From Balanoglossus misakiensis (lineage: Eukaryota > Hemichordata), in assembly GCA_040954595.2 (NCBI GenBank), contig CM082576.2:1054001-1118000 (forward strand): a stretch of 64,000 nucleotides of DNA. Direction: 5' to 3'. A program made the translations under genes and the position numbers. Within the stretch, counting starts at the first letter, position 1. Every line of letters begins with the position of its first letter. This document shows positions 12,049 through 23,809 of this stretch, in pieces. Under the pieces are notes generated by a model that worked only from the letters and a program-made list of their open reading frames with translations, made no database searches and was not told the DNA's origin.

Positions 12049-13482
12049 GGTGCAGAAATATGGAAAAGAAGCAGCTACTTCTACAGGCTTTTGCTTGGTG
12101 AATTTGAATTATGCAAACAAGGTCCTATGTTTGTTGCTGGACTGTACACACTGGTTTTCATGGATTGCCATTAGCTGGCTGTATTGTGTCCTCTCACAGT
12201 GTTACAGAGGATGGACCAGATTGCTCTGGTGAAAATGGGATTATCTTTGTGGTGTGTACTGATAGATTAGAACAAAATTACTTACACGATGATGTATGCA
12301 GCAGCAATGGTTTCTTTGTACCTTTTCACTAGAAGACTCAAGATGGAAGATCAATTTCATTTTGAACGTCTTTTGCAATTTGAAGACTCCAGGCATCAAA
12401 TGGGATATGCAGCAATAGATATCTGCTTATGTATTCTCCAGGATATATGAATGATAGAAACTCGACTCTGTGAACTTTTGTGATGTACCAGTTAGCTTTC
12501 CAAAACGTGAAGAAGATTTATGATAACTATTATTACAACCTTTTTGATTTTTACATGTGTATAAGGTTTACCTGCAATTTCCCTCAACAGGGTGCAACAA
12601 ACATTGGACAGCAATAGTTTCCTTTTAGGATTTTTTTTTATTTGCCCATTTGCTATAACAAATCTGGGTTTGCATAATGTCTGCAAGGAACAAAACATAG
12701 TGATAGCAGATATTAGCTCTCTGCTTGTCTTACTTTACATTAGAATATGCTACATAAACATTATTCTGAATAATCCACAATAAAAGGGAACTGATCTCAA
12801 ACTGCTGCATTATCTCAGTGTTTCCCCTCTCTCTGTTTCTACTATGTAGTAGTAAAAACAAAGAAGAGAGTCAACTTTCATTAGGTTAAGGTTTATGGTG
12901 TATTTTCACCAACCTCTGTTTTGTGTTGTCTACATTCGTGATATTTCTGCATTTCCCTACTTGATGACATGTACTTGATGAAATTTATGTATACTATAGG
13001 AAGATGTTGGGAGATTAGCTATACACAACCAGTCGTTATATTGTGATCACTAGGAAGCCTAGCTGCAGTATCCAAACTTTAGGTTTTGCATGGTATAACC
13101 ATGTGTAGCGCCAGCAGTGTTAGAAAGGGCAGGAACTCTCGGCAACAACGGAAAACTTGCGCACGCGCATTTCACCAGGCTAGAAATATTCAAGTCGTCT
13201 TTGAAGTGATGATAATCCGGCTAATTCGCTGTCAGTTGCAGCAAATACGGCGGGAAGTTGCATCGTTTTTATTAAAATTCAGGTGTATCCGTATAAAACA
13301 TGTCCAAATATATTCATTCAGGCTGAAAAAACTGAATGACAGAAATGGACAACTTGAACTAGAAAATTTTGTATGTTTTTTAATTGTACCACATAATCAC
13401 GTTTTACGCGTTCGTTACCAAGGAATTACATTACATTTGACGCCTGTTTTCTTTATATTTTTCAACGTTTACGAAGTTGAAG

Positions 13483-14770
13483 TTATTGTCCCATGCATGG
13501 ATTTTTTGTGGAGCAGAGATAACTACCGCCAAATTCTAATGCAGCACCTGTGAAGTACTGATCTTCAACCAATTCGTAACCCATCCACCATTTGAGTTTG
13601 TAAATCTTGATTGCCACATCGGCAACATAACTCTCCACACAGACTGGTGCGAACCCTTCCTCGGTTGGACCTGGAAGGCATCGTTGTAAAGTACTTGGTT
13701 TCGTTGTGAGTTCAACCGACATTTTATAACCGAGACTCCATATTGTGGCCGCCACATATCCATTGCACCCATCTATTTCTTTCACTACACGTGAATTGGT
13801 CGGCAAAAAATCGAGTACCAGGTTTTTCTCGTAGTTGCGGTAACCGATCAGATGGGCCGGGATATCCATGGAGAGGAAACCCAGCTCACCAATGGACGCA
13901 ACAAATGTGACATTTGTTGTTTTGTTGAAAGCTTGCACCCAAATCCACGCAGGTGGAAATGCATTGCCCCAGTTTTTCTCTTGGTGAGCGACCACTTTTC
14001 CAGAGATGGTCTCGTTTGATGTGAGATTGGTCCATCGGTAGTTTCCAAGTGACCCTAAGCTATAGACGTACCAATGCAATGGAAGCGGCAGCAAATCAAA
14101 ATAGCCAGCAGGACCTAATGTAAAGACAGAGAAAGTTCAAAATTAACCACCCGTTCCAAATAAGACCAGATTTACTAGAAATCTGGAAAGTTGTTTCCGA
14201 GATGTTTGATAGCCGAGAGAATTCAAAGAGAGCCTTTCAAAATGTCTGAAGCTAACATCTTACAAACCAACCTGTTCCTTCTGGACTCCATGGTAATGGC
14301 GGTCCGAGATGTCCTTGAAATCTGATGTCGGATATTATAAAATCGAACTCAGTGTTATCTGGAGTGACCATGAAGCAGCCGTGGTTTTCAGAGATCCATG
14401 AAAAGTGCGGATGACTTCTTATGTCTGGATTTTCCACAATTGGTAGTCCATTTTCCCCTCTGATATCAATCTCGGATTGGTCGGGAAAAGCGTGGATAAC
14501 CTGCATGCTTTCAGTATCTCCGTTGGAACGAATGAACCCTATGTATGTAGACCCATACTTCAGTGGTCTACCAGAATTCAACGAGACGGAGCCAAATATG
14601 AGACCGAATGATTGTTTTGAATCGATGTCAATCAGTCGAGTATACCATCCTTCCATGAACGAACCTTTCGTTGGAAATACATGGGGATCGTAAAGACTTC
14701 CATGGGCGCCATGGCAACCGAAAATTGCAAGGAAGCCCAAGATTCCGACAGCTAACACTTCTTTAGACAT
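13483..14770 (-). CDS. secreted tocopherol-cyclase-like protein
   Basis: Two exons, 14272-14770 and 13483-14114, join in phase 1 to give 376 residues. Residues 1-24 form a signal peptide (hydrophobic core LAVGILGFLAIFGCHG). An FMEGWY motif at 38-43 and an EKNWG..FP..WIWVQ motif at 212-227 are the signature blocks of the tocopherol cyclase (plant VTE1/TocC) family, which otherwise closes the chromanol ring of vitamin E precursors in plastids and cyanobacteria. A late APVCVESY block matches the end of that fold. N-glycosylation sequons at N196, N200, N230 and N234, together with the signal peptide, suggest export. Animals are not known to make tocopherol, so substrate and activity are unknown; a lipocalin-like binding role is possible. 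Membership rests on motif recognition and is not an alignment. Confidence 0.8.
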
Positions 14771-16070
14771 AATTGGATGGAGCGTTCACGTCAAGAAGCA
14801 TGTACCTGTTGTGAATTGCCTGAGTTACGAAATCACCGATGACGTGTTTGATCTTATCACCGTAATTGGAGCGAGCATGAATGGGACCCAAGGTGACCCG
14901 TGGATATCCCATGGCCACACCATGGCAACAAGTATGACTATAGGGGTAAAACTGTAGAATATGGAAGTCGGGATTTATCAAGTAACAACTTCAATATTTT
15001 CAGAGTTGTATTTCTTTTGGCTTTGCCAAAGTGGTCTACATACACCAAGCAAAATATTTACAAAAGAGGAAAACAATCAGGAACAAATAACATTTATAGA
15101 AAGATTTATTTTCACAAAAAGCCAAGTCACGCCACTTTTCAAACACGTTTCAGTGGGTCCAGGGTTGAAACTCTTCCGGAATGATGATTGGTTAGTTGAA
15201 CAGATGTTCCTATTGTGATGGAAATAGCATTAACCGGTACTTCAGCTTGTAAATAATAATTGAATTATTTATTTCTCCACAAATGAAAAATACAAATGTT
15301 ATATAGATTTTGGTATTATTGAATGGTGATAGCCATGAAGATACATGTAATTTGATAGAACTTATGCCGGTTCATGAACCCTGGAGATATATTATTATAA
15401 TAAGTGATAAAATATACGTGGCAGTTGTTACGGGTACGTAAAGCAATACAGAGTATAAAAATCACATGTTAATTATAATACAGCCAATTGAACGAACGGA
15501 CTTTGAATTATCGAACTCTTGTTTGAACTTTGATTACCTTATAACCTAATTAACGGATGATATATTTAAATAACACGAAGCATATGCAAGATGAAAGACA
15601 GTTGATGACTCAACAAAAATGATTTAAAGAGAATGGAGATCTTTGGACGAGACGAGTCATGCCACCTCATATGACGTCATTATTTTATGAGCCAAAGTCT
15701 GCCACCTCATGATGTGGCTTCATGCACAGTACATATATATTGTATTTTAATTTGGTGACTTCATGTACATGTTATTTAATCAGTTTCCGATGGAAGTTCT
15801 TAAATTCCTATTATGATAAATTATTCAAGATAAACTTGTACTATTGAATATACGTGTTCGGTCGGTTCGAGGAGAACGTCTTTGGGCCATCGGAGTGCAG
15901 TGGTAACACTTGGGTTACGAGCAATAGACTTTGATCGACACTTCAACTCATCACGACCTCTACCCGCAAGATACGGGGTGTCAGACGACATATAACATGG
16001 TAGAATCTATGGTTTGTGTGTCATAATCAAGTGCCGGTCTTTACACATGGACGAGAAGTCGATATTCGCT
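14771..16070. other. intergenic, no gene seen
   Basis: The 5' flank of the tocopherol-cyclase-like gene and the 3' flank of the first gustatory-receptor-like gene. AT-rich, with only short frames lacking splice context or family motifs. A weak tRNA-box-like GGTTCGAGG occurs near 15861 but no cloverleaf could be drawn. Confidence 0.5.
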
Positions 16071-18272
16071 TCAGACTGTCTGAATAAGCAACACGAAATA
16101 GGTGATAAATGCCCCAGCAAGCTGTAAAGAAAAGAAAATCAAATTGAGAACCATGTCAAAAAGTTCAGCACACAGCTAGGCATATTGTTCAGTTCAGTTT
16201 TCAGTGTTCAAATCTGCTCCATTTCATTATGTTACATCGTCCAGACGGCCGGTGTGAAGTTCTTAATAAACTTTCATTTGCCTTCTCTTCCCTTACGCTC
16301 TTGATTCATACTTACGGTGACTACGAATTCTTTGCTGATGTAAAACAGCCCCCACATCGTAAAGCCAGCATAGTTGTCATGAAGCTTTAACAGAAATGCC
16401 AAAAGCTGTCGAGATACAAATATCATAACAAGGGACTTCAAAGTGACAATCTTTTTTGTCAGGTTTAGTCATGACTTAACCACAGGTAATATATGCATTC
16501 GCTTCGCTCGGTGATTATTTCCCGTCAAACATGTTAAGTTTCAGCTGAGAAGTTTTATATCCGCAAACAAATACCATTTCTCTATACATGTAGCATGTCT
16601 GGCCTGGCATTAATGACCATATTTAGAAGAATTCTAATTATACATACCTGTGTGCGTGTGGCGGAATTGCACCCAGAATCCTCTCTGAGGGACACGTCAT
16701 GAAGAAGGAACAATGGAGCCTGGATCTGAGATTGACATAAACAAATTAATGATGTTCCAGAAGTGCACCAATATATGACGTGCGTTTCAGAGACGATGTA
16801 TACGAGGAGCAGTTCTCTATTGCCCAGGTGTAATGATTCTTGATTATGTTGGAGTTGAAATGGTTAAGGGGTAACGCATTTGATATTGCGGGGGGAGGGG
16901 CTGGAAGAAATGGAAATTGTGCATCTATTTCTACGGTACCATAATTTTTGATGCCTAACTTAGAAGCAATATTTTAGGGGCCATGCCCTAACGAACTGCT
17001 GCATATCCGTTGCTCAACACATTAACACCATGTCTGTGTGCAACGATCAATTAGCAGCTCCACCAAATCCGCAGCATTTCAACCAGGGCATGGGTCACAT
17101 TGCCTCCCTACGCACCAGTAAAACCTTTCTAAGGTTGCAAGAGCCATAGCTTGTCAAGAAAACCTGATGCACTGTTACACGGGGAACTTTACTGTTACCT
17201 TTTCATGGAGAGTTCCGGCACTGCAGGAAACCGCAGCCAAATAGAAAAACAAACACACAAACCAGTATCCAAAGAAAATGGTGCTGTAGAAACTTAGACT
17301 CTCGGATGAAGTAACAATGTTATAAAGAGTGAACATGTTTACAACCAGACCAGTTGTCATGGTAACCATGATGAATGGAGAAAATATACGATCGGCATCT
17401 GACGTCACCTTGCACAGTCTTTGATGTTCCTGTCGCATTGCTTCCAGATCCCCTTCAAATGTCCCGTCATGGAGAATTTGATTCGAAAGTGTTGATGTCA
17501 GTTTGTCAAATTGGTTTGACAAGGCTTTGCAAATTAATGTGAAATGGAGTATTAAAAAGCTTAACGAGGCATTGTTCAGAGTTAGGTTGGGAATAAAGAA
17601 CGCGAAATATGTGATGTCGGTCTTCGGGAATGGCTGCGCCAGAAATTCAAACTCTTCCACACGAAATGGACCAAACTGCAGAAAAGCGAACGAGACACCG
17701 CTGATCACGAAAAACACACAAATTCCAACACCAACTTTAACACCCCGCTTCAATTTTCCTCCCTCGAACTTTAATCCTAAACGAATGCTTTGCTCGCTCT
17801 GGCAAAATTCTTGCCAATTTCTGTAAAAAGTATTCAGCCCCTGTGATCGAGAACATGCAACAAAACAGATGGTAGCATTGCATGAACATTGTAAGAATGT
17901 TAACAGACAGAGTAACTTTGTTGTAAAATGCGGATTTCCTGGCTGATCTTGCATCCATGGAACGTGGATGAAACGAAAGAAGTTAAACCACATTGCAGAT
18001 AGAATCAGAAAACAAAAATGCCTTCCGTTGATTATCTTCTTAATCCAATTCTTTCGCCGTGTTTGTTGAAATGCGACTGGCGTGTAGTACAGTCCAAACA
18101 TGGCCATTGCCGTGTAGAGAATTTTCATAGTCTTGTAAAGTTCATTGTCGTAGATGTTAATATTCTTCGTGTTGCAGCTCGAAGATTGTCCTGCTGGTCG
18201 ATGTTCATCTGTTGATACATCTTCAGACAAACTGCTTCCCTGCACGGGAAGATCAACAGGAGCTACTTTCAT
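16071..18272 (-). CDS. gustatory-receptor-like (GRL) seven-helix protein, copy 1
   Basis: Four exons, 17199-18272, 16648-16725, 16316-16405, 16071-16121, joined by three phase-0 introns; 430 residues. The first exon carries the N-terminal tail and about six membrane helices, including WFNFFRFIHVPW and GYWFVCLFFYLAAV blocks, plus a long amphipathic loop ending QEHQRLCKVTSDADRIFSPF. The last exons give HDNYAGFTMWGLFYISKEF and a final helix with TYFVLLIQ. The TY-five hydrophobics-Q ending and the cluster of phase-0 C-terminal introns are hallmarks of the gustatory/odorant receptor superfamily of insects, which has GRL relatives in non-arthropod animals. The topology would be inverted (N-terminus inside) as in that family. 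Ligand unknown. An in-frame TGA upstream fixes the start at 18272. Tandem copy lies upstream. Confidence 0.88.
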
Positions 18273-19563
18273 GATTGGAATTTCTGGATCCTGGAATCAC
18301 ACTGGCATGAAATGTTGTCTCGCAGCACAGAGATTGAAGTCGAATGAGAAACAAGCACTTACTACCTGCCTTCTTCTTTTATGGTAATGGGGCAATAATT
18401 TGCCATGGTTACCATAATGAAGTAGCGGGGGCAATGAAGGCTATTCATTTTATCGGTGATTTGAAATTCATTAAAATTCATTTCGGTGAGTACTTCGACT
18501 CCTTTGTTGTTCAGACTCTACTGTAAAAGTAACACATTTTACCATTTGGCTTCATTTTCTTGTGAAATGACATAAATAATCAAGACCGTTTGATTCCCTG
18601 TAGGGCACTGTGGCCTTGCACGAGGAAATGAAATTTATTGACAAGAGGAATACAATCACAGCAGGATCAAAGACATTGTAGAGATAATGTAGGACCCTGA
18701 TATATGCGGTTGTCACGTCGTGGCCAAAGGTTGTAAACTAAAAGCCATATAGGTCAGTCTGTTTTATTTTCTCGAGAGAATGACAAAAACATTACATTAT
18801 AAAAATGTTTCTGTGAGGATTTTATGATTGATTTACAATTAAACATACGGACATCATTGTACAGTTTGTGATACAGACGTCGTTGGATTTTCACATCTGT
18901 TGTTTTGCGATGAATGTAGATGATTGTGAATAATTTCAGACAGGCACTGGGGATTTATGGGTAATGAAACCCCCACCTACATACGGGGCCTGAATTGGAG
19001 GATTTTATGTGAATACTTACTTGTTCAGGTCGAAATGACAACGCCGACGGCAAACAACTTTAATATATTGGATTTCCAGACGTGTCTTTAACCTGCACCA
19101 TACACGCCATTTTCTCTTTTATCATTTGTTTGTCATATCAATGATACCATCCATTAGGCCATTTCCTTGTTAATTCAACCATGTCAGGTGTCTTGCCATT
19201 TTAATCATCATACTTGACACTGGAACAACTTATATTCTGGTCACTTTGTTTTGCGATGCGATCCAATATGTTGGTGCCCGGCGGTTACATTTTTTTCATG
19301 TGTAGGACACCCAAATTATGCTTGCCTTTTCATCAGCACGGAAAGACAAAAGCTGAATTTGTCAAAATCAGTATTTTATTTCATTCTCCGAAACTTAATA
19401 TACAAGTGAAGGTTGATGTTTAATCCGATATGAAGATAATAATTACACACATTCATATACGTTACACTGATAAGCTTAAATCGAGGTTTCAAATATTTTT
19501 GCGAGTCAAATTTTACACTATGCTTAAAGGGCGGGATGACAACTGCAGCAAATCGATATCTTC
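18273..19563. other. intergenic between the two GRL genes, no gene seen
   Basis: About 1.3 kb holding the copy 1 upstream region and the copy 2 3' flank. Small frames only, none with family features. Confidence 0.5.
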
Positions 19564-22455
19564 TCACATTGTTTGAATAAGCAGTACGAAATAGGTAATA
19601 AATGCTCCAGTAATCTGAAAGGAAAAGAAATATATTAAAATATAAGAATATACCACAGATATGCTTTTTATTCTCCAGTGGTCTCTGATCCAGAAAATTT
19701 GAACTTTGAGTATCACTGGCCAGTTAATATTTGCATATTGTATATTAGGCTAATGAATCTGCATATTGTAAGTGCTGCACCTGTCGATTATCAACGAGTG
19801 CATCAACCGGTTTCGAGGTCACAGTAGTGACAAGAGTGAATGTACTGCGATATTTGGATCCCTCGGTCTCAATTTCTACTCGTGTTCCGGGTCTCGTGTG
19901 TGTAGTGACGCCATTCTATTTGCCTGGAGTCACCCTTTCTATTTGTGTCCAGAGTTTCTATCTCTACGAGTTTATCCAGTGTAAGTTGTCCGTTGTTGGA
20001 TCTGTCAACTAAGTCAGTCATCAGCCGAAACGGCCATTACCAGAACTGCACTGTTGCGTCACAACAAGCAAGACTTGGAGTCTACACGTCCAGTTTCAAG
20101 CAAGTGGTTAGCGGCCGTGTATCATCGACTGCGGCGGACAACACTTCTGATGTGAGTTTACAGTTTATTTTTTGGTGCATAAACCGTCCTTACCCGAATT
20201 ATTATAATCAGTTCTTAGAGAAGCATTACGATAATTTCGAAGCGTAAATGAAAGTGTAGCAGTGTCAGGAAGTTCTGGATTTTGTGGTTTCCGCCATATT
20301 GTAGCCTGGGACGATGGTCTGATAAAAGCCACATTTCCAAATGTTCTTGATAATGCTGTTGAAATGACTTGCAGTTCATTTTTAAAAGTCCTCATTATTA
20401 CATCTATACTATCAGTGTATTCTCATGCAATTAAATGTTAGCTATGCTTACCGTGATAATGAATTCTTTGCTGATGTAAAACAGACCCCACACAGTAAAC
20501 CCAGCGTAGTTGCCATGGAGAGCCAATAGAAACGTCATCATCTGTCAAGATAAACACACAGACGTCTAAGTTTGAAGTGAAATCTACATCTGCCACTGTT
20601 TGCGTAAAATGAGATCTCTGTTCTGAGCAATATATTGCATTTGTCAGTTCAAGTAGCGCATTATTATTTTTTTTATCTGTAGTGACTGTCCTTAAAAATT
20701 ATGAAGCTCAGACGCTAGAAAAAAAAACACACCTGCATCTTTGTAGCAGAATCATTTCCTAGAGAATTTCTGAGTGAAATTTTATGAAGTAAAAACAATG
20801 GAGCCTGGATCTGAAAAAAACGATAAGAAATTTGGTTGCAAAGTTATTACATATTTTCAGAAACGCCATCGTTTATGATAGCATCGATGATATGATGTGT
20901 TGGGCGAAAATTTCCAGCCTGAGGCCAATTGTAAGCGATAACACGAGGAAATCACTTTCTGTACAAATAGATCTATTCCTCTAAATATGCAACCTTCAAA
21001 TTGAAAGGAGTAACACACAGTCACATGATGATTGTTGATCTTATTATCCCAAATGCACGAATTACTAAGTATGCACAGCGTCTTGAGATATTCACACTTC
21101 TTCCGAATAACAGGAATCGCAAAACTATGCAAAGATGTGACGGCCAGGTTTTACTCATGAAAGTGAATTGTACATCAATTTGAGTGAATTACCTTTTCAT
21201 GGAGGGAGCCTGCATAACAGCAGACAAGTATCAAGTAGACTGTCAAACAGACAAACCAATAGCCGAAGAAAACCAGGGTGTAGATGCTCAGGTGGTCAAA
21301 CATGGTCACAATCTCATAAAGAATAAACATGTTAGTCACTAAACCGATCGTCACTGTGACCATGATGAAAGGAGAAAAGATTCTATCTGCATCTGATGTG
21401 ATTTCGCAGAGTCGTTGATGTTCCTGTCGTATCGTTTCAAGATCGCCCTTAAACGTCCCGTCTCTGAGAATTTGGCCTGACAATGTTAATGTGAGTTTTT
21501 GAAACTGGTTTGTCAGGACTTTGCAAATTAAGACAAAATAGAGCATGGGGAAGCAGAAAGCAACTTCGCTTACTATCATAGCGGGAAAGGTGTACACAAC
21601 ATAATTGATTGTGGTTTTTGGAAATGGTAATGTCAGGAAATCAAATTCTGCTTGTGCTGACTCAAATGCCCCAAACATTAACATAGCCATGTAGCAGACA
21701 CCACTGATTGTGAAAACCAGAGATATTACTATGTCAGCTTTTACCACAAACTTAAGTTTACTGGTGTCGTATCTTAACCCCAAATGAAGGCTTTGCTCGC
21801 TTTGGCAAAGTTCGTGCCAGTTTCTGTAGAATGCGTTCAGTCCCATTGATCGGGAACACCCAACAAAACAGACCGTTGCATTACACGCACATTGCAGGCT
21901 CCAACCGAGACAGACTAACTTGGTCGAAAAATTCGGGTTTCCGGGTCGATCGTGTATCCATGGAACAGCGATGAAACGAAAGAAGTTGAACCACAAAAAA
22001 GATGTCATCAACAAGCAGAAATTGCGTCCGTTGAAGATCTTCTGTCTCCAGGTGTTTCTCTGGCTTTCTTGGGGTACAACTGGCGTGTGGTACATTCCAA
22101 ACAGAGCCATGACGGTGTGCAGTTTGTTGATTACTTTGTGAAGTTCTATTTCACGGATGTCTTTTTCGTCAGTTCTTGCAGACGATCTCCGTTGGCGCCG
22201 TTCATTTGATTCCCGTCCTGCATCTCCTGAAACGCTAATAACACTAATATCGTCTTGCAGATAATCTACAGGTCCAACTTTCATGTTTGATTTTGGCGAA
22301 CCACTCCGATTAATACAAGTTAGTTCTAGTTGTGGATCTGGCCTATCGCGATGTGATTTCGAGTCATTCAAGCAGGTTGTTTCATGAGAAGTCTGTAGTA
22401 CTTGAAGACCTAGGGAGCGTTCAATATCAACAACGGGTGGGGACTTGAAAGCCAT
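19564..22455 (-). CDS. gustatory-receptor-like (GRL) seven-helix protein, copy 2
   Basis: Same gene plan as copy 1: exons 21193-22455, 20733-20810, 20452-20541, 19564-19614, three phase-0 introns, with exons 2-4 of exactly the same lengths (78, 90, 51 bases). The product is 493 residues. It differs mainly by a roughly 60-residue N-terminal extension before the MKVGPVD block, which aligns with the first residues of copy 1 (MKVAPVD). Shared blocks include NFFRF..VPW, NAT.CFV.CSRS.GLN, FYRNW.E.CQSEQS, SDADRIFSPFIMVT and the terminal TYFVLLIQT. The two are clearly a tandem duplication, now well diverged in loops and N-termini but constrained in the C-terminal third. Intron 3 is 837 bases and shows no other exon. 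Confidence 0.88.
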
Positions 22456-23809
22456 TTGCGTTTTGTCATCCGACTCGATAAACGATATATGGCGATTTAC
22501 GAATATAAAAGAGATTATGAAGGTTCATTACATTATACGTTTTGTTCTATGGGCTTTGTTGGTTGTACTGTGATGTTTTGTGTCTGTACTGTGCTGCTGG
22601 TCAAGTGATATTTGTATGGAATATGAATGTAGAAGGGGTATTTTACCTGGATGAGAAACCAATTATTGTACCAGTTGTTAAGTTCAAACGTCGAAGGAAT
22701 AACATAGCTCAATTGTAATCCTCAAATTCAGACATTTTGCGATTTTGAAAATTATTCTGAAACTAAATTCCTGGTTATACTTTTACTGCTGAAAACAAAT
22801 TTGCAATTAATGGAACAATTTTAAAGCTATATATCTCAATCATTCATTGTTGCTGTCAATTTCAAAATACATGTTGATGTTCCCAATTTTAAACCTTCTC
22901 GGAGACTCCAAGCAAAATAAGGAGGCCCCTTATTCATTTATGCTTTGTGTCATTATTGTCCGTGGTTGTCGTGACAAGCAATTATATATGAATAATTCAT
23001 CTTGGTAATGGTTGTAATTTGTTATGTTAGCCCGTAAGGTAAGATTTCTTTCATTAAAATGTGCAAAGTGGTTAATCAGGATAAAGGGATATGGATTTTT
23101 ATGCACATTTTATTAATGAGACAAAAGAGAAACAGTCATTGATTATAAGGAATGAATAGGTATATGTCAGTGTCATCAGCGAATTTTAAAGAAATATAAT
23201 ATAAAGTTGGCCTTGACATTTAGAAGTCAATATTAATGATTGATACCTTGAAGCTAAAAGCATTGCAATCCCAAGCCATTACAAAAGACAGCCGTCAAAG
23301 TTTCATCAAGGCCAATCAAAATGTCGTGCAGTTACCTTTAAGTGCAATTTTGATTAAAAACCTGTCATTTGTGTCTCCCGTTTACATCTCTTTACAGACG
23401 CCCGTGGCTACAGCATGATCCACATTCGCAGGTTTCACAGCGCCACCTAACGAAACCTTTGCTTTTCTTTTGTCTTTTTGTTACGCGAGTTTTCTTCATA
23501 CTTTGCCAAACTTTCCCAAGACATTTTTGAAAACAAACAGATGATAATGGTGAAAACTGCTTTAAATGTTAAAAAAACTTTAATGCATGAATTGATACAA
23601 AAGTCAAAACTTTACATATGGTATATTTACTTGAAAAGAGCAAAGAATTTTGAGTTTATCTTCTAACAATAACATAGTGAATACAAATCTAAATTCCCCC
23701 TCCTCTGCTTTTACAGTAACACAAACAATTTTACAGTTTGAATAATACAAAAAATAACATTTCTTTGTACAAAATTATATGTAAATGAAGTAGAGATATT
23801 TTTCATAGT
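22456..23809. other. intergenic, no gene seen
   Basis: Upstream region of GRL copy 2 and 3' flank of NOXRED1. AT-rich with short frames only. Confidence 0.5.

Larger units (their letters stand above)
11371..12784 (+). other. long 3' UTR of alpha-SNAP with terminal AATAAA
   Basis: After the stop at 11370 there is no convincing reading frame until the facing gene at 13483. A canonical AATAAA sits at 12779-12784. The stretch has a (ATG)8 run starting seven bases after the stop codon and an AT dinucleotide run at 12032-12048. From 12785 to 13482 I see no gene; a 155-codon plus-strand frame at 13086-13553 overlaps the end of the next gene and looks fortuitous. Confidence 0.5.

Noticed and set aside
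13086-13553. 155-codon plus-strand frame
   Set aside because: Overlaps the end of the tocopherol-cyclase-like gene antisense, has a random-looking composition and no family match.
15850-15990. Possible tRNA or tRNA-derived SINE (GGTTCGAGG, AGTGCAGTGGTAAC)
   Set aside because: A- and B-box-like words are in the wrong order and no cloverleaf could be folded by eye.
19800-20160. Frames with repeated VSISTRVPG-like words in the third intron of GRL copy 2
   Set aside because: The intron is needed for the phase-0 exon chain and the words do not form a family or repeat array.
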